In this document: piece by piece, positions 1 through 7,990 of the stretch
Position numbering within the stretch: the first letter of the stretch is position 1
Layout of the letters: the number at the start of each line of letters is the position of its first letter
Assembly: GCF_900172265.1 (NCBI RefSeq)
Contig: NZ_FWFK01000001.1
Span: forward strand, 62,001-126,000
Direction of reading: 5' to 3'
Length of the DNA stretch: 64,000 nucleotides
Origin: Roseivivax jejudonensis
GTDB taxonomy: Bacteria; Pseudomonadota; Alphaproteobacteria; Rhodobacterales; Rhodobacteraceae
The notes under the pieces: model-generated
What the model was told of the DNA's origin: nothing
What the model saw: only the letters and a program-made list of their open reading frames with translations
Databases searched by the model: none
Made by a program: the position numbers and the translations under genes

Positions 1-1
1 C

Positions 2-82
2 GGGATCGCGGTGATCTGCGCGATCATGGCGCGCTACTTCATCAAGGTGAAGGGCACGCAGGCACCGGACATCGCCGGATGA
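2..82 (+). CDS. C-terminal end of an unidentified gene (partial)
   Basis: An open frame enters from the left edge and stops at TGA 80-82. It encodes 26 residues that start hydrophobic (GIAVICAIMARYF) and end in a basic and polar tail (IKVKGTQAPDIAG). This looks like the last membrane helix and cytoplasmic tail of a membrane protein such as a transporter. The fragment is too short to name a family. No terminator is visible after it. Confidence 0.5.
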   Translation, partial: GIAVICAIMARYFIKVKGTQAPDIAG

Positions 83-259
83 CCTGCTACATCCTCGTGG
101 GGCGCCATCGTCGGCGCCCCGCATCTTCCGGCCCCGGAACACGCGGCAGAGATGCGTGCGATGCACCGCCGAAGGTGCCGTGCAACGCGTCGGCGGGGCC
201 CTGCAACATGGATCGCGACGACATCGCGTTATCGAACAGAACTGACATGGAGGGTCACA

Positions 260-499
260 TTGCCCGACACAGCCGGCGATCATCCACGCCAACATCCGTC
301 CTTCTGGAAGCGTTGGACCGTGGCCATGATCGCAGTCTATCCCCCGCTGGTGGCCCTGGTGTATCTGTCGCAAAGCGTGCTGCAGGGCGTGCCGACCCCG
401 GCATCGCTGTTTATCATCGCGCTGTGCCTGACCGGCCTGTCGACCGGACTCATCCTGCCGTTCCTGAACCGCCGACTTGCCGGCTGGCTGCACCGCTAG
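260..499 (+). CDS. small two-helix membrane protein, FWKRW...GWLHR module
   Basis: A 79-residue protein of unknown function. A TTG start at 260 is preferred because a GGAGG sits 6 nt upstream (249-253); the frame extends up to an ATG at 152, but that stretch is Arg-rich and not protein-like. It has a soluble N-terminus, the motif FWKRW, two hydrophobic helices, and ends GWLHR. The same arrangement forms the C-terminal third of the ABM-domain protein at 2071-2640, so the two are paralogous over this module. The two genes bracket the Rieske oxygenase at 648, which suggests a shared membrane-anchoring or partner role; that is inference. Confidence 0.65.
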   Translation: MPDTAGDHPRQHPSFWKRWTVAMIAVYPPLVALVYLSQSVLQGVPTPASLFIIALCLTGLSTGLILPFLNRRLAGWLHR

Positions 500-590
500 C
501 CAAGAGGGTCGGGAACCGCATCCTCGGCCCCGCGATCAATCGACAGGCGAGATCGTGACCCCAGCCAGCAAGCCTGAGCTTGACTCAACT

Positions 591-606
591 TCTTAGATAC
601 CTAAGA
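591..606. promoter_or_regulatory. 16-bp perfect inverted repeat upstream of the Rieske gene
   Basis: TCTTAG-atac-CTAAGA has 6-bp perfect arms and begins 57 bp before the Rieske ATG. A TTGACT that could serve as a -35 element sits just upstream at 580-585, but no convincing -10 is seen. The dyad is a candidate repressor operator; the regulator is unknown. Confidence 0.4.
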
Positions 607-647
607 CTAATCACAGATCCGAATGCCCTATTCCGGAGGAAAATTCG

Positions 648-1928
648 ATGCTCACGTATGAGGAAAACGAGCTGCTGACCCGCGTTAGCGGCGATGCGCC
701 GATGGCGCAGCTGATGCGCCAGCATTGGACCCCTGTCTGCCTGATCGAGGAAGTGGCAGAGCCGGACTGCAACCCGCTGCGCGTCGAAGTCCTCGGTGAA
801 AGCTACGTCGCGTTCCGTGACTCCGACGGGCGCCTGGGCATGCTCGACGAGCTTTGCCCACACCGCAAGGCGTCGCTCGTCTACGGGCGCAACGAGGATT
901 GCGGCCTGCGCTGCCTCTACCACGGCTGGAAGATGGACGTGGACGGCAACGTCGTCGCGATGTCATCCGAGCCCGAGGGCAGCCCGCTGATGGACAAGGT
1001 GAAGGCACGCGCCTACCCGGTGCGCGAATGGGGCGGTTTCGTCTGGGCATGGCTCGGCGATCCCGAAGAAGTCCCCGAGTTCCAGCCCCCCGCCTTCGCA
1101 CCCGAAGAGGACACGCCCGTTTCGATCCTCAAGATCCGCGTTCCGGCCAACTGGGCGCAGATCCACGAGGGCCAGATCGACAGCGCGCACAGCTCGTCGC
1201 TGCACTCCTCGACGATGAAACCGGCCAAGGTCGAAGGCGCCGCGTCGGACGACAAGTCCTGGTATCGGCCGTCGACCGACAAGTCGCCGAAGATGCAGAC
1301 GGAAACCACGAGCTACGGCTTCCACTACGCGGCGATCCGCAAGCCGATCAAGAACGCGAAGACCCACCACTACCTTCGGATCACCGAATTCGTGGCGCCC
1401 TACTACTCGCTGATCCCGCCGAACAACAACTACAAGGTCGCGAGCGTCATCGTTCCGATCAACGACGATGAATCCGCCTTCCACTTCATTGCGTGGGGCG
1501 GGCCCAACGTCCCGTCGACCGAGGAGTGGCGCAGCTTCAACCACGCCGTTCCCGGCGAGGACGTCGATCACAAGTGGCGCACGAAGCGGACGCTCGAGAA
1601 CGACTTCATGCAAGACCGCGAGGCCATGAAGGAAGGACACTTCACCGGCGTTCCGGGCATCCCGAACGAGGACATCATCATGTGGGTCTCGATGGGAAGC
1701 CGCGTCCAGCGCCATACGGACACGCTCGGCGCGTCCGACCTCGCAATCGTCGAGTTTCGCCGCCTCATGGTGGACGCGGCGAAGAAGGTTCAGGACGGCG
1801 GCCGCGCGATCGGGACGGACTCGGACATTCCGCAGGCCCGGATCGCCTCGCACGAAGGCGTCTACTCCAAGGACGTCGACTGGCGCACGCTGGTGGCGCC
1901 AAGCTCGGCGTCGCAAGCGGCGGAGTAA
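648..1928 (+). CDS. Rieske [2Fe-2S] aromatic-ring oxygenase, phthalate 4,5-dioxygenase-like alpha subunit
   Basis: A 426-residue terminal oxygenase of the single-component-type (phthalate/vanillate) Rieske family, which hydroxylates or demethylates aromatic acids with electrons from a separate reductase. The Rieske cluster ligands are Cys70-x-His72 and Cys89-x2-His92. The mononuclear iron motif is Asp178-x2-His181-x4-His186. The start has a GGAGG about 8 nt upstream. No ferredoxin/reductase gene is adjacent, so the electron donor must be encoded elsewhere. It is flanked by two genes sharing a two-helix membrane module. The substrate cannot be deduced; a phthalate-like aromatic acid is a guess from family similarity. 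Confidence 0.88.
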   Translation: MLTYEENELLTRVSGDAPMAQLMRQHWTPVCLIEEVAEPDCNPLRVEVLGESYVAFRDSDGRLGMLDELCPHRKASLVYGRNEDCGLRCLYHGWKMDVDGNVVAMSSEPEGSPLMDKVKARAYPVREWGGFVWAWLGDPEEVPEFQPPAFAPEEDTPVSILKIRVPANWAQIHEGQIDSAHSSSLHSSTMKPAKVEGAASDDKSWYRPSTDKSPKMQTETTSYGFHYAAIRKPIKNAKTHHYLRITEFVAPYYSLIPPNNNYKVASVIVPINDDESAFHFIAWGGPNVPSTEEWRSFNHAVPGEDVDHKWRTKRTLENDFMQDREAMKEGHFTGVPGIPNEDIIMWVSMGSRVQRHTDTLGASDLAIVEFRRLMVDAAKKVQDGGRAIGTDSDIPQARIASHEGVYSKDVDWRTLVAPSSASQAAE

Positions 1929-1958
1929 CCTCGCCCGGGCATAGGGCCCGTGCCGCGG

Positions 1959-1990
1959 CGTCCGCCCTCCGGCCCGAGGGCGGGCGTCTT
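1959..1990 (+). terminator. rho-independent-like terminator after the Rieske gene
   Basis: An 11-bp GC-rich stem with one G-T wobble (1959-1969 with 1976-1986) and a 6-nt loop is followed by TCTT. The T run is short, so this is a moderately convincing terminator 30 bp after the Rieske stop. Confidence 0.5.
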
Positions 1991-2070
1991 GCGTTCGGCG
2001 CTGGCACCGAGTGCTGACGGACCACACAACCCGGCCCCGGCCGGGACCACAGGCGAAGGACAGGACCAAG

Positions 2071-2640
2071 GTGCTCGACGCGAAGATGCTGGATGAGTCC
2101 GGCAGTTCCCTCATGGTCGCGCTGCGCGTGCGGCAGTCCGACGCCGACCTGTGTGCCGAACGGCTCGAGGCGCTCAATCGACGCCTGACCGAGGCCGACG
2201 GGTTCCGGTCCCTCGACGTGATCCGCCGCGATGGCGGTCTCGGCACCGACTTCTTCATCATCGCGCGCTTCGACACGGTCGAAGCCCTCGAGGCGTGGCG
2301 GGCGTCTCCCGAACGCGCGGAGCGCTTGCGCGATGTCGAGGCGCTCGCAATCACCGATGTGTCGCGGCAGCAAATGGCGGGGTCCAACATCTGGTTCGAA
2401 CCAGTCGTCTCCATCCCCAGCGCGCCGACGCCGCCGCCGTTCTGGAAGCGCTGGCTCCTGAGCTTCGTGGCGGTGTATCCCGCGCTGATCCTGCTCGTCG
2501 CGATCCTCTCGCCGGTCACGGCCTCCCTGCCCGAGGCGCTTCGGCTCCTCGTCATCGCGATCGTCCTGACGGGCCTGACCACGGCCTTCATCGTGCCCAT
2601 CCTGACCCGCTCGCTTTCGGGCTGGCTGCATCGCGGCTGA
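2071..2640 (+). CDS. antibiotic biosynthesis monooxygenase (ABM)-domain protein with two C-terminal membrane helices
   Basis: A 189-residue protein. Residues about 12-95 fit the ABM/YgiN-type ferredoxin-like barrel (a heme- and cofactor-free small-molecule oxygenase or stress-protein fold), with the usual pattern of a hydrophobic strand, a helix, an FFIIARF strand and EALEAWRASPE. Residues about 124-189 carry FWKRW, two membrane helices and GWLHR, as in the protein at 260-499. The GTG at 2071 is chosen for its upstream AGGA; an in-frame GTG at 2011 would add 20 residues. It probably sits in the inner membrane with the ABM domain in the cytoplasm. Its catalytic activity is unproven. Confidence 0.7.
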   Translation: MLDAKMLDESGSSLMVALRVRQSDADLCAERLEALNRRLTEADGFRSLDVIRRDGGLGTDFFIIARFDTVEALEAWRASPERAERLRDVEALAITDVSRQQMAGSNIWFEPVVSIPSAPTPPPFWKRWLLSFVAVYPALILLVAILSPVTASLPEALRLLVIAIVLTGLTTAFIVPILTRSLSGWLHRG

Positions 2641-2720
2641 GACACGCAGTCCGGGAATGGCAGAAGACGTGAAGCCGTGCGCGACCCCGACCTCGCGCGT
2701 CAGATCCTGCGGAGATCTTC

Positions 2721-3653
2721 ATGCAACTGATCGGTGAAGGTTTCGCGGTCCTCGCGGCATTTCTGTACGCGCTCGGATCGGTCGGGGTAACGCTCGACGC
2801 GCGCGAAAATGGCGGGCGTGGCACGTCCGTTGTCCTGTCGGTGGCGATCACGGCGGTTCTGTCGGGCGTGCTATGGCTGTTGGTGGGCCAGCCGATCCCT
2901 GGCATGAGCACGGACCTTCTCGTGGGTATCGGCTATTTCTGCCTTGCGGGCCTGCTTGCCACGGTCCTCGGTCGTGTCTTCTTCTTTCGATCGATCGAGC
3001 TGACCGGCGCGGTCGAGACCTCGCTTCTGCGTCGGCTGATCCCGGTGTTCGCCACGGCGCTGGCCGTTGTCTTCCTCGGCGAAGCGTTGAGCGCGGAGGT
3101 TCTGCTGGCCTTCGCGCTGGTGTTTTCGGGCGTCGCGATCGTGGTCCTGAAATCGCCAGGCAGGCTGGCCGCGAGCCGAGACGATGCGGCTGCCGACCGC
3201 AAGGCCCGGATGGCGGGGCGCGGCCTCGCCGTGGGGTCCGCCGCGAGCTATGGCGGCGCTTACGTGACGCGCAAGTTCGGGATGATGACGCTGCCCGATC
3301 CGCTGGCCGGCACGTTCATCGGCGCGATCGTCGGGCTCGTGTTCTTCGCCGCGGCATCCCCGTTCAGCCCCCGGTACCGAAGCCAGATCGCGACCCTTCT
3401 AAACCGCCCGACTCGGTGGCAGGCGCTGTCGGCCGGGGCGATCTCCTGCGGCCAGATCTCGCAATTCGCGGCGCTGAAATACACCAGCGTCACCAACGTC
3501 GCCATTATCGCGTCGATCGAGATGTTCTTTGCCGCCTGGCTGGCCGGCTTCGTGATCCGGTCGGAACCCCGGCCGGGGATGGGCTTTGCCATCGCATCGC
3601 TGCTGGCGATGGCCGGCGTGGTGGTGCTCGCGCTCGAGCGCGGCGGGCCGTGA
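2721..3653 (+). CDS. EamA-family (DMT superfamily) transporter
   Basis: A 310-residue integral membrane protein made of two EamA repeats of five helices each (about residues 1-140 and 160-305), the standard size for drug/metabolite transporters such as RhaT/YdcZ-like exporters. The repeat-type sequence GEALSAEVLLAFALVFSGVAIVVL closes the first half; a corresponding stretch closes the second. The linker at about residues 145-170 is charged and cytoplasmic. It follows the ABM gene by 80 bp on the same strand. The substrate is unknown; amino acids or metabolites are typical for the family. Confidence 0.85.
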   Translation: MQLIGEGFAVLAAFLYALGSVGVTLDARENGGRGTSVVLSVAITAVLSGVLWLLVGQPIPGMSTDLLVGIGYFCLAGLLATVLGRVFFFRSIELTGAVETSLLRRLIPVFATALAVVFLGEALSAEVLLAFALVFSGVAIVVLKSPGRLAASRDDAAADRKARMAGRGLAVGSAASYGGAYVTRKFGMMTLPDPLAGTFIGAIVGLVFFAAASPFSPRYRSQIATLLNRPTRWQALSAGAISCGQISQFAALKYTSVTNVAIIASIEMFFAAWLAGFVIRSEPRPGMGFAIASLLAMAGVVVLALERGGP

Positions 3654-3820
3654 CGCCATCCCGCGGCCGCGCGAGGCACGCGGCACGGGCGCCAGCCAAC
3701 CAGGGTCCGGTGCAACACCGAAGTGGCTTGGCCCCGATGCGAAAGGCGACACCTCAGGCTCAGCACCGTGCCGCATGCCGCGTCTCCGAGGTCGCGCCAC
3801 GGCCCAAAGTCGGGCGGCAG

Positions 3821-4216
3821 TCAGATGCCGTAGTCCTCGTCGGATACCTTCTTCAGCCAGGTCACTGGCGAGCCGTCGATGCTTTCCTGGATCGCGATGT
3901 GGCTCATTGCGGTGTCGGGTGCGGCGCCGTGCCAGTGCTTTTCGCCCGCGGGAAACCAGACGATATCGCCCTCGCTGATCTCCTCAATCGCGCCACCCTC
4001 GCGGGCGACGCGTCCGCGGCCGAAGGTCACGATCAGGGTCTGCCCGGCGGGATGGGTGTGCCACGCGGTCCGGGCGCCGGGTTCGAACGTGACATGCGCG
4101 CCGGAACTGCGGCCTGGCTCTTCCGCCTGGAACAGCGGGTCGATGCGCACGGTGCCAGTGAAGGTCTCGGCGGGGCCGACGCTCGACGGCGTCTGGCCGG
4201 ATCGGGTGATTTTCAT
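3821..4216 (-). CDS. small manganese-type cupin, GtHNL-like (hydroxynitrile lyase family)
   Basis: A 131-residue single-domain cupin without a signal peptide. The metal ligands are His53, His55, Gln59 and His94 in WHTHPAGQT and KHWHG. Length, positions and flanking sequence match, from memory, the bacterial cupin hydroxynitrile lyase of Granulicella tundricola, including Ala40, Val42 and Gln110 in the pocket. That family makes or cleaves cyanohydrins in vitro, but the natural role of most members is unknown. It is the third gene of a minus-strand operon after a secreted CMD protein and a reductase (23-bp gap). Expression is probably under the LysR boxes at 5778. Confidence 0.8.
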   Translation of the reverse strand: MKITRSGQTPSSVGPAETFTGTVRIDPLFQAEEPGRSSGAHVTFEPGARTAWHTHPAGQTLIVTFGRGRVAREGGAIEEISEGDIVWFPAGEKHWHGAAPDTAMSHIAIQESIDGSPVTWLKKVSDEDYGI

Positions 4217-4239
4217 GGCGATCTCCTTTGCTGCTGTGC

Positions 4240-4875
4240 TCAGCTCAGCTTGTCGAAACGGTAGGTGAGGGCCGGCCCGCCGGGCTGCCCGTAGGCAAGG
4301 ACGGCAGTGACCATCGCAAAGGGTTCGGCGTAGCGTCCCGTGGCCAAGCCGCCCGCGTCGAGCGGATCGAACCCGATGTCGCGGATGAGGCCACCCGCGA
4401 GTTCCTTTGCTCCATCGTTGTCACCGTAGATCAGCAAGTGCGGGCGCGGCTCGGTGTTCTTGCGGGAGAACACCGGATCGAACGCCTCCGACGGGCTGGT
4501 GTTGAAGCACGACACCCATGCCGCGCCCGGACGCATCGCCGCCAGCTCTTCCGCACCCGACGTCTCGGGCCCGAGAACGAGCGCATCGTTGGCCTCGTTG
4601 AGCGGCACGCAGCAATTGAGCACGACCCGGCCCTCGAGATCGCCCGCCTGCGCGAGCACATCGCCGATGCGCGACCAGTGCACCGCGAGCAGGATCGCAT
4701 CGGCGCCTGCGACAGCCTCGGCCACGGTGCCGGATGTCGCGCCCGCATCGCGCGCGAGCCGTGCGAGTTTGTCCGCGCTCCGGGAATAGGCGAAGGTCAC
4801 GTCATGGCCGCCGGCGGCCCAGAGCCGCCCCAGTTTCGATCCCATGAGACCCGCGCCGAGAATGGCGATCTTCAT
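4240..4875 (-). CDS. NADP-dependent F420-type oxidoreductase family protein
   Basis: A 211-residue Rossmann protein with the dinucleotide motif GAGLMG at residues 7-12 and an Arg-containing loop (SRSADK) after strand 2 that favours NADPH. The fold resembles the NADP-binding domain of F420-dependent NADP reductases (NPD1-type) and of ProC-like reductases. In organisms without F420 such proteins act as reductases of unknown substrate. It is the middle gene of the cupin/CMD operon, 55 bp from the CMD gene with a strong hairpin between. Whether it acts on the product of the neighbouring enzymes is not known. Confidence 0.75.
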   Translation of the reverse strand: MKIAILGAGLMGSKLGRLWAAGGHDVTFAYSRSADKLARLARDAGATSGTVAEAVAGADAILLAVHWSRIGDVLAQAGDLEGRVVLNCCVPLNEANDALVLGPETSGAEELAAMRPGAAWVSCFNTSPSEAFDPVFSRKNTEPRPHLLIYGDNDGAKELAGGLIRDIGFDPLDAGGLATGRYAEPFAMVTAVLAYGQPGGPALTYRFDKLS

Positions 4876-4893
4876 GATCTCTGCCTCCGATTG

Positions 4894-4925
4894 TCGGGCG
4901 GGCGGGCCGGCCCCCGCCCGCCCGA
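4894..4925 (-). other. strong intercistronic hairpin
   Basis: Perfect 10-bp GC arms (4894-4903 and 4916-4925) separated by 12 nt lie between the CMD gene and the reductase gene. There is no T run. It may be an mRNA stabiliser or attenuator that sets the relative level of the first gene. Confidence 0.5.
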
Positions 4926-4930
4926 GGGGA

Positions 4931-5692
4931 TTACTGCCGCCGGCTTTCGAACACGTCCTTCGCGACCGGCATCGCGGAGAAGACGCGCGGCCAGCCGGTG
5001 TAGAACGCGAGGTGCGATAGCATCGCCCCGGCCTCGTCCTGCGTCAGGCCGTTGTCCATGGCGCGATTGAGGTGGAACGTCATCTGCTCGGGTTGGCCCG
5101 CGGCGATCAGCGCGGCCACCGTGACGAGGCTGCGGTCGCGGGGGTCGAGCGCGGGGCGGAGCCAAAGGTCTCGGAACAGCAGCTCCTCGGTATTGTCCAC
5201 GACACCCTGGCTCACGTCGCCATAGGTCGATTGCACGAAGTCCTGGCGCTCGGCCTCCGCGTCCTCGTCCAGCGGAAGAAGCTCGGGGTCCTCGGCCGGC
5301 AGGTCCTCGGACGACACGCCGCGTTCTTCGAAGACCGGCGCGGCGGACTCGGCGGCCGCGACAGCATTCCCCCAGCCACTGTAAAAGGCGAGGTGCGTGA
5401 TCGTCTCGGAGATCTCGGCCGGCGTCACACCGGCATCGAGCGCGAGCGCCACGTGCTCGGACAGGCTATCCGTTTCGTTGCGGGTCAGCTTGGCGGCGAA
5501 TGTCACCAGCGCCCGGTCGCGCATCGACAGCTGCTCGTCGGACCAGACCGACCCGAACAGATCGTTCTGTGCGTATGTTTCGAGCTTGGGGGCAACCTGG
5601 CCGACTGCATCCGGCAGCGTGGTTGACAGGTCCTGCGCCGCGAGGGGCGCGGCGACAACGGCGAGGGCCGAGGCGGCAAGGCGGGTCTTCAT
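4931..5692 (-). CDS. secreted carboxymuconolactone decarboxylase (CMD/AhpD)-family protein, two CMD domains
   Basis: A 253-residue protein. Residues 1-20 form a cleavable signal peptide ending AAPLAAQ, so it is exported. Two CMD-like repeats follow (about residues 30-120 and 150-245), each with the RDRALVTFAA / RDRSLVTVAAL signature and a second conserved helix (ITHLAFYSGWGNA, LSHLAFYTGWPRV). The CxxC of AhpD is absent, so peroxidase activity is unlikely. The ATG at 5692 is chosen because GGGAG lies 8 nt upstream and the signal peptide begins there; the open frame extends upstream to 5782. It heads the cupin operon, and a LysR-type box lies 86 bp upstream. Confidence 0.82.
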   Translation of the reverse strand: MKTRLAASALAVVAAPLAAQDLSTTLPDAVGQVAPKLETYAQNDLFGSVWSDEQLSMRDRALVTFAAKLTRNETDSLSEHVALALDAGVTPAEISETITHLAFYSGWGNAVAAAESAAPVFEERGVSSEDLPAEDPELLPLDEDAEAERQDFVQSTYGDVSQGVVDNTEELLFRDLWLRPALDPRDRSLVTVAALIAAGQPEQMTFHLNRAMDNGLTQDEAGAMLSHLAFYTGWPRVFSAMPVAKDVFESRRQ

Positions 5693-5777
5693 CGGTGGTC
5701 TCCCGTAGAGAGTTTCTGACTCTCCACGGGATGTGGACCTTCGTGTCGGGACCTTAATGGCCCGCACAGCGAAGGCG

Positions 5778-5798
5778 CTCATGAGCGCGCCTCATCAG
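5778..5798. promoter_or_regulatory. LysR-type operator, box 1 (T-N11-A)
   Basis: CTCATGAG (5778-5785), 5 nt, then CTCATCAG (5791-5798). The inner dyad ATGAG-N5-CTCAT has the classic LysR T-N11-A form. The same box occurs at 7356 and 7403, at the other promoters of this gene set. It lies upstream of the CMD-reductase-cupin operon and next to the 3' end of the LysR gene. Confidence 0.65.
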
Positions 5799-5802
5799 TC
5801 GC

Positions 5803-6699
5803 TCAGCCGCGTTCGCGCAAGGCATCGAGAACGACCTGGAACGCCGAAGATGGGCGGAGGCGGCTCGGGTAGTAGAGGTAGAACCCCGGAAAGGCGGGGC
5901 AGAAGGTCTCGAGGCACGTCTCGAGCGCTCCCGCCGCGAGCGATTTCGCGGCCAGACGCTCTGGCACAAGCGCGAGGCCGATCCCGTCCACCGCGGCCTG
6001 CATGACCGGCCCGATCGTGTTGAAACAGGCCTGCCCGCTCACCTTTACTGTGATTTCGGTGCCGTCCGGCTCCTCGAACTCCCATGCATAAAGCCCGCCA
6101 TGGTTCGACAGGCGCAGATTGATGCAGGCGTGCTCCGACAGATCCTGAGGGGTCTCGGGTCGTCCGCGGCTCTCGAAGTAGTCGGGCGATCCGATGCAGA
6201 TCATGCGCTCGTCCGGGCCGATCCGCGCGGCGATCATGCCCTCGCTCACCTGGTCGCCGTAGCGCACGCCGGCGTCGCATTGCGACGCGGCGAGGTCGGT
6301 GTATCCGTAGTCGTTGACGAGCTCGATGCGCACCGAGGGATAGGCTCGCAGAACCGGCGCAAGTTTTGGCCAGAGCAGCGTGTCGATGGCATAGTCGGTG
6401 GCCGCGATCCGCACGGTGCCGGTTGGCTCATCCCGCGCCTCGTTCAACGCGAGGAGCCGCGCCTCGATCTTCTCGAAGCACGGGTTGAGGGTCGCGAGCA
6501 GGTCCTCGCCCTCGAGCGTCGGCGCGACGGACCGGGTCGTACGGGTCAGAAGGCGCAGGCCGAGCCGCGCCTCCAGGGATTTGATCGTGTGGCTGAGCGC
6601 GGATTGCGACACGTTCAGCCGCGCCGCCGCGCGCGTAAAACTCCGCTCTTCCGCAACGGCGGCCAGGGCGATCAGGTCGGTGATGTTCTCGCGAAGCAT
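5803..6699 (-). CDS. LysR-family transcriptional regulator
   Basis: A 298-residue regulator with an N-terminal winged HTH (residues about 5-62; SFTRAAARLNVSQSALSHTIKSLE) and a LysR substrate-binding domain to the end (TGTVRIAATDYAIDTLLWPKL onwards). It resembles the group that controls aromatic or quinone-stress genes and has the usual length. The ATG at 6699 places the HTH at the standard position; an ATG at 6762 and a GTG at 6771 are in frame. It lies between the two cupin transcription units, and three T-N11-A boxes flank it, so it is the likely activator of both. The inducer is unknown. Confidence 0.85.
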   Translation of the reverse strand: MLRENITDLIALAAVAEERSFTRAAARLNVSQSALSHTIKSLEARLGLRLLTRTTRSVAPTLEGEDLLATLNPCFEKIEARLLALNEARDEPTGTVRIAATDYAIDTLLWPKLAPVLRAYPSVRIELVNDYGYTDLAASQCDAGVRYGDQVSEGMIAARIGPDERMICIGSPDYFESRGRPETPQDLSEHACINLRLSNHGGLYAWEFEEPDGTEITVKVSGQACFNTIGPVMQAAVDGIGLALVPERLAAKSLAAGALETCLETFCPAFPGFYLYYPSRLRPSSAFQVVLDALRERG

Positions 6700-6791
6700 G
6701 AGCGCGGCACGGGCCTGCGTGTCGATTGCACTGTCCCGCTGCGATATATGCGTCAGGCTCATGACGTCCACCGACTAAGTGGCCTGAGCGC

Positions 6792-7250
6792 TTATTGCGC
6801 GTATTCGGCGTCGGTGACCTGATCGCCCCATTCGACCGCGGATCCGTCTTCGGCTGCCTGCACGGCAAGATGCGTGACCGACGTGGTGTCGGTGGCCCCG
6901 TGCCAGTGCTCGACGCCGGCCGGCGCCCAGATCACGTCACCGGCCTGCATGGTGATCTTCTCGCCGCCGCGCTCCTGCACCCAGCCGGTGCCGGCGGTAA
7001 CGACGAGCCATTGGCCGATCGGATGCGTGTGCCAGGCCGAGCGGGCCCCGGGCATGAAGATCACCTCGCCGGCGTTCACGTCGTTCATCTCCGGGCCGAA
7101 GACGGGCGCGACATAGACGGTCCCGGTGAAGGTTTCCGCGCTGCCGAGCTGTCCGGCGCGGTCTTCCGCCCGGGTCACGTCGAGCGATTGCGCCAGTGCG
7201 GCAGGCGCGGTGAGCGAGAGAGCCAGGGTAGTTGCGATCAGTCGGGTCAT
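6792..7250 (-). CDS. secreted cupin, GtHNL-like
   Basis: A 152-residue protein with a clear signal peptide (residues 1-20, cleavage after ALA). The mature part is a cupin homologous to the cytosolic one at 3821, with ligands His74, His76, Gln80 and His115 ([14 protein letters not shown]). The ATG at 7250 fits the signal peptide and has GGAG 9 nt upstream. It is transcribed toward the LysR gene; two LysR-type boxes lie 106-173 bp upstream. A periplasmic and a cytosolic copy of the same small metalloenzyme under one regulator suggest action on a compound met on both sides of the membrane. Confidence 0.8.
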   Translation of the reverse strand: MTRLIATTLALSLTAPAALAQSLDVTRAEDRAGQLGSAETFTGTVYVAPVFGPEMNDVNAGEVIFMPGARSAWHTHPIGQWLVVTAGTGWVQERGGEKITMQAGDVIWAPAGVEHWHGATDTTSVTHLAVQAAEDGSAVEWGDQVTDAEYAQ

Positions 7251-7355
7251 TCGGTTCGTCTCCAGGTGCGGGTAGAAATGTCGCGGGCGGTCGATCGCCC
7301 TGTCCTTCACTTGGCGCGCGCGCGGCGACGCATCATCGCCCCCGGACAGGATCCG

Positions 7356-7423
7356 CTCATGAGCGGCCCTCATGAGCGATCGGCGTGCACGCGGCCAAGC
7401 GACTGATGAGCCCCCCTCATGAG
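7356..7423. promoter_or_regulatory. LysR-type operators, boxes 2 and 3
   Basis: Two 21-bp dyads in tandem: CTCATGAG-N5-CTCATGAG (7356-7376) and CTGATGAG-N5-CTCATGAG (7403-7423), 26 bp apart. Both contain ATGAG-N5-CTCAT (T-N11-A). They lie between the divergent secreted cupin (start 7250) and the cyclophilin-like gene (start 7501), so one cluster can serve both promoters. Confidence 0.68.
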
Positions 7424-7500
7424 TAATAGTGATTTGCGGCGGATTATCCCGCGGGGCTCACGCATCTACTTGCACGGCATCGACACGGGAGCACGGCGCC

Positions 7501-7935
7501 ATGGATCAGAAGCAACGAACCGCCATGGTTTTTGCCGTCGCCCTGTGGACAGGGCCCGCAGCATCGCAAGAGGAGGCCGGAATGATACCGATCACCATCA
7601 CCGTCGGCGCGGAGACCCTTTCCGCCACGCTCGACGGCAGCACTGCGGGACGAGACTTCGCCGCGATGCTGCCGCTCGACCTCACGCTGTCGGATTTCCA
7701 CGGCATCGAGAAGGTCGCGGACCTGCCTCGCGCCGTTGATACGAGGGACGCGCCCGAAAGCTACACGCCCCGGGCCGGCGACATCACGATCTACGCGCCG
7801 TGGGGCAACCTCGCGATCTTCTACAAGCCATTCCGGACCGCGCGCGGCCTCGTCCGCCTCGGCGCGTTCGACGATCTCATCGACCCGCTCCTGCAGAGCG
7901 GGTCCTTCGCGGTCCGCATCGCGCGGGCCGACTGA
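7501..7935 (+). CDS. cyclophilin-like fold protein
   Basis: A 144-residue protein whose residues about 28-142 match the cyclophilin-like family found near flavin reductases and SDRs in many bacteria: ITVGAETLSATL, AMLPLDLTLSDF, AGDITIYAPWGNLAIFYK. Peptidyl-prolyl isomerase activity is not established for this family. The first about 23 residues resemble a signal peptide. An alternative ATG at 7582 has a far better ribosome-binding site (AGGAGG, 5 nt away) and gives a 117-residue cytoplasmic protein of typical family length, so the start is uncertain. It is followed by an SDR in the same direction, under LysR boxes 2 and 3. Confidence 0.7.
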   Translation: MDQKQRTAMVFAVALWTGPAASQEEAGMIPITITVGAETLSATLDGSTAGRDFAAMLPLDLTLSDFHGIEKVADLPRAVDTRDAPESYTPRAGDITIYAPWGNLAIFYKPFRTARGLVRLGAFDDLIDPLLQSGSFAVRIARAD

Positions 7936-7990
7936 TCCCCGGGGCGGACGCGTGCCGCCTGCACACACCAAGAAACCAGGAGAACGATCC

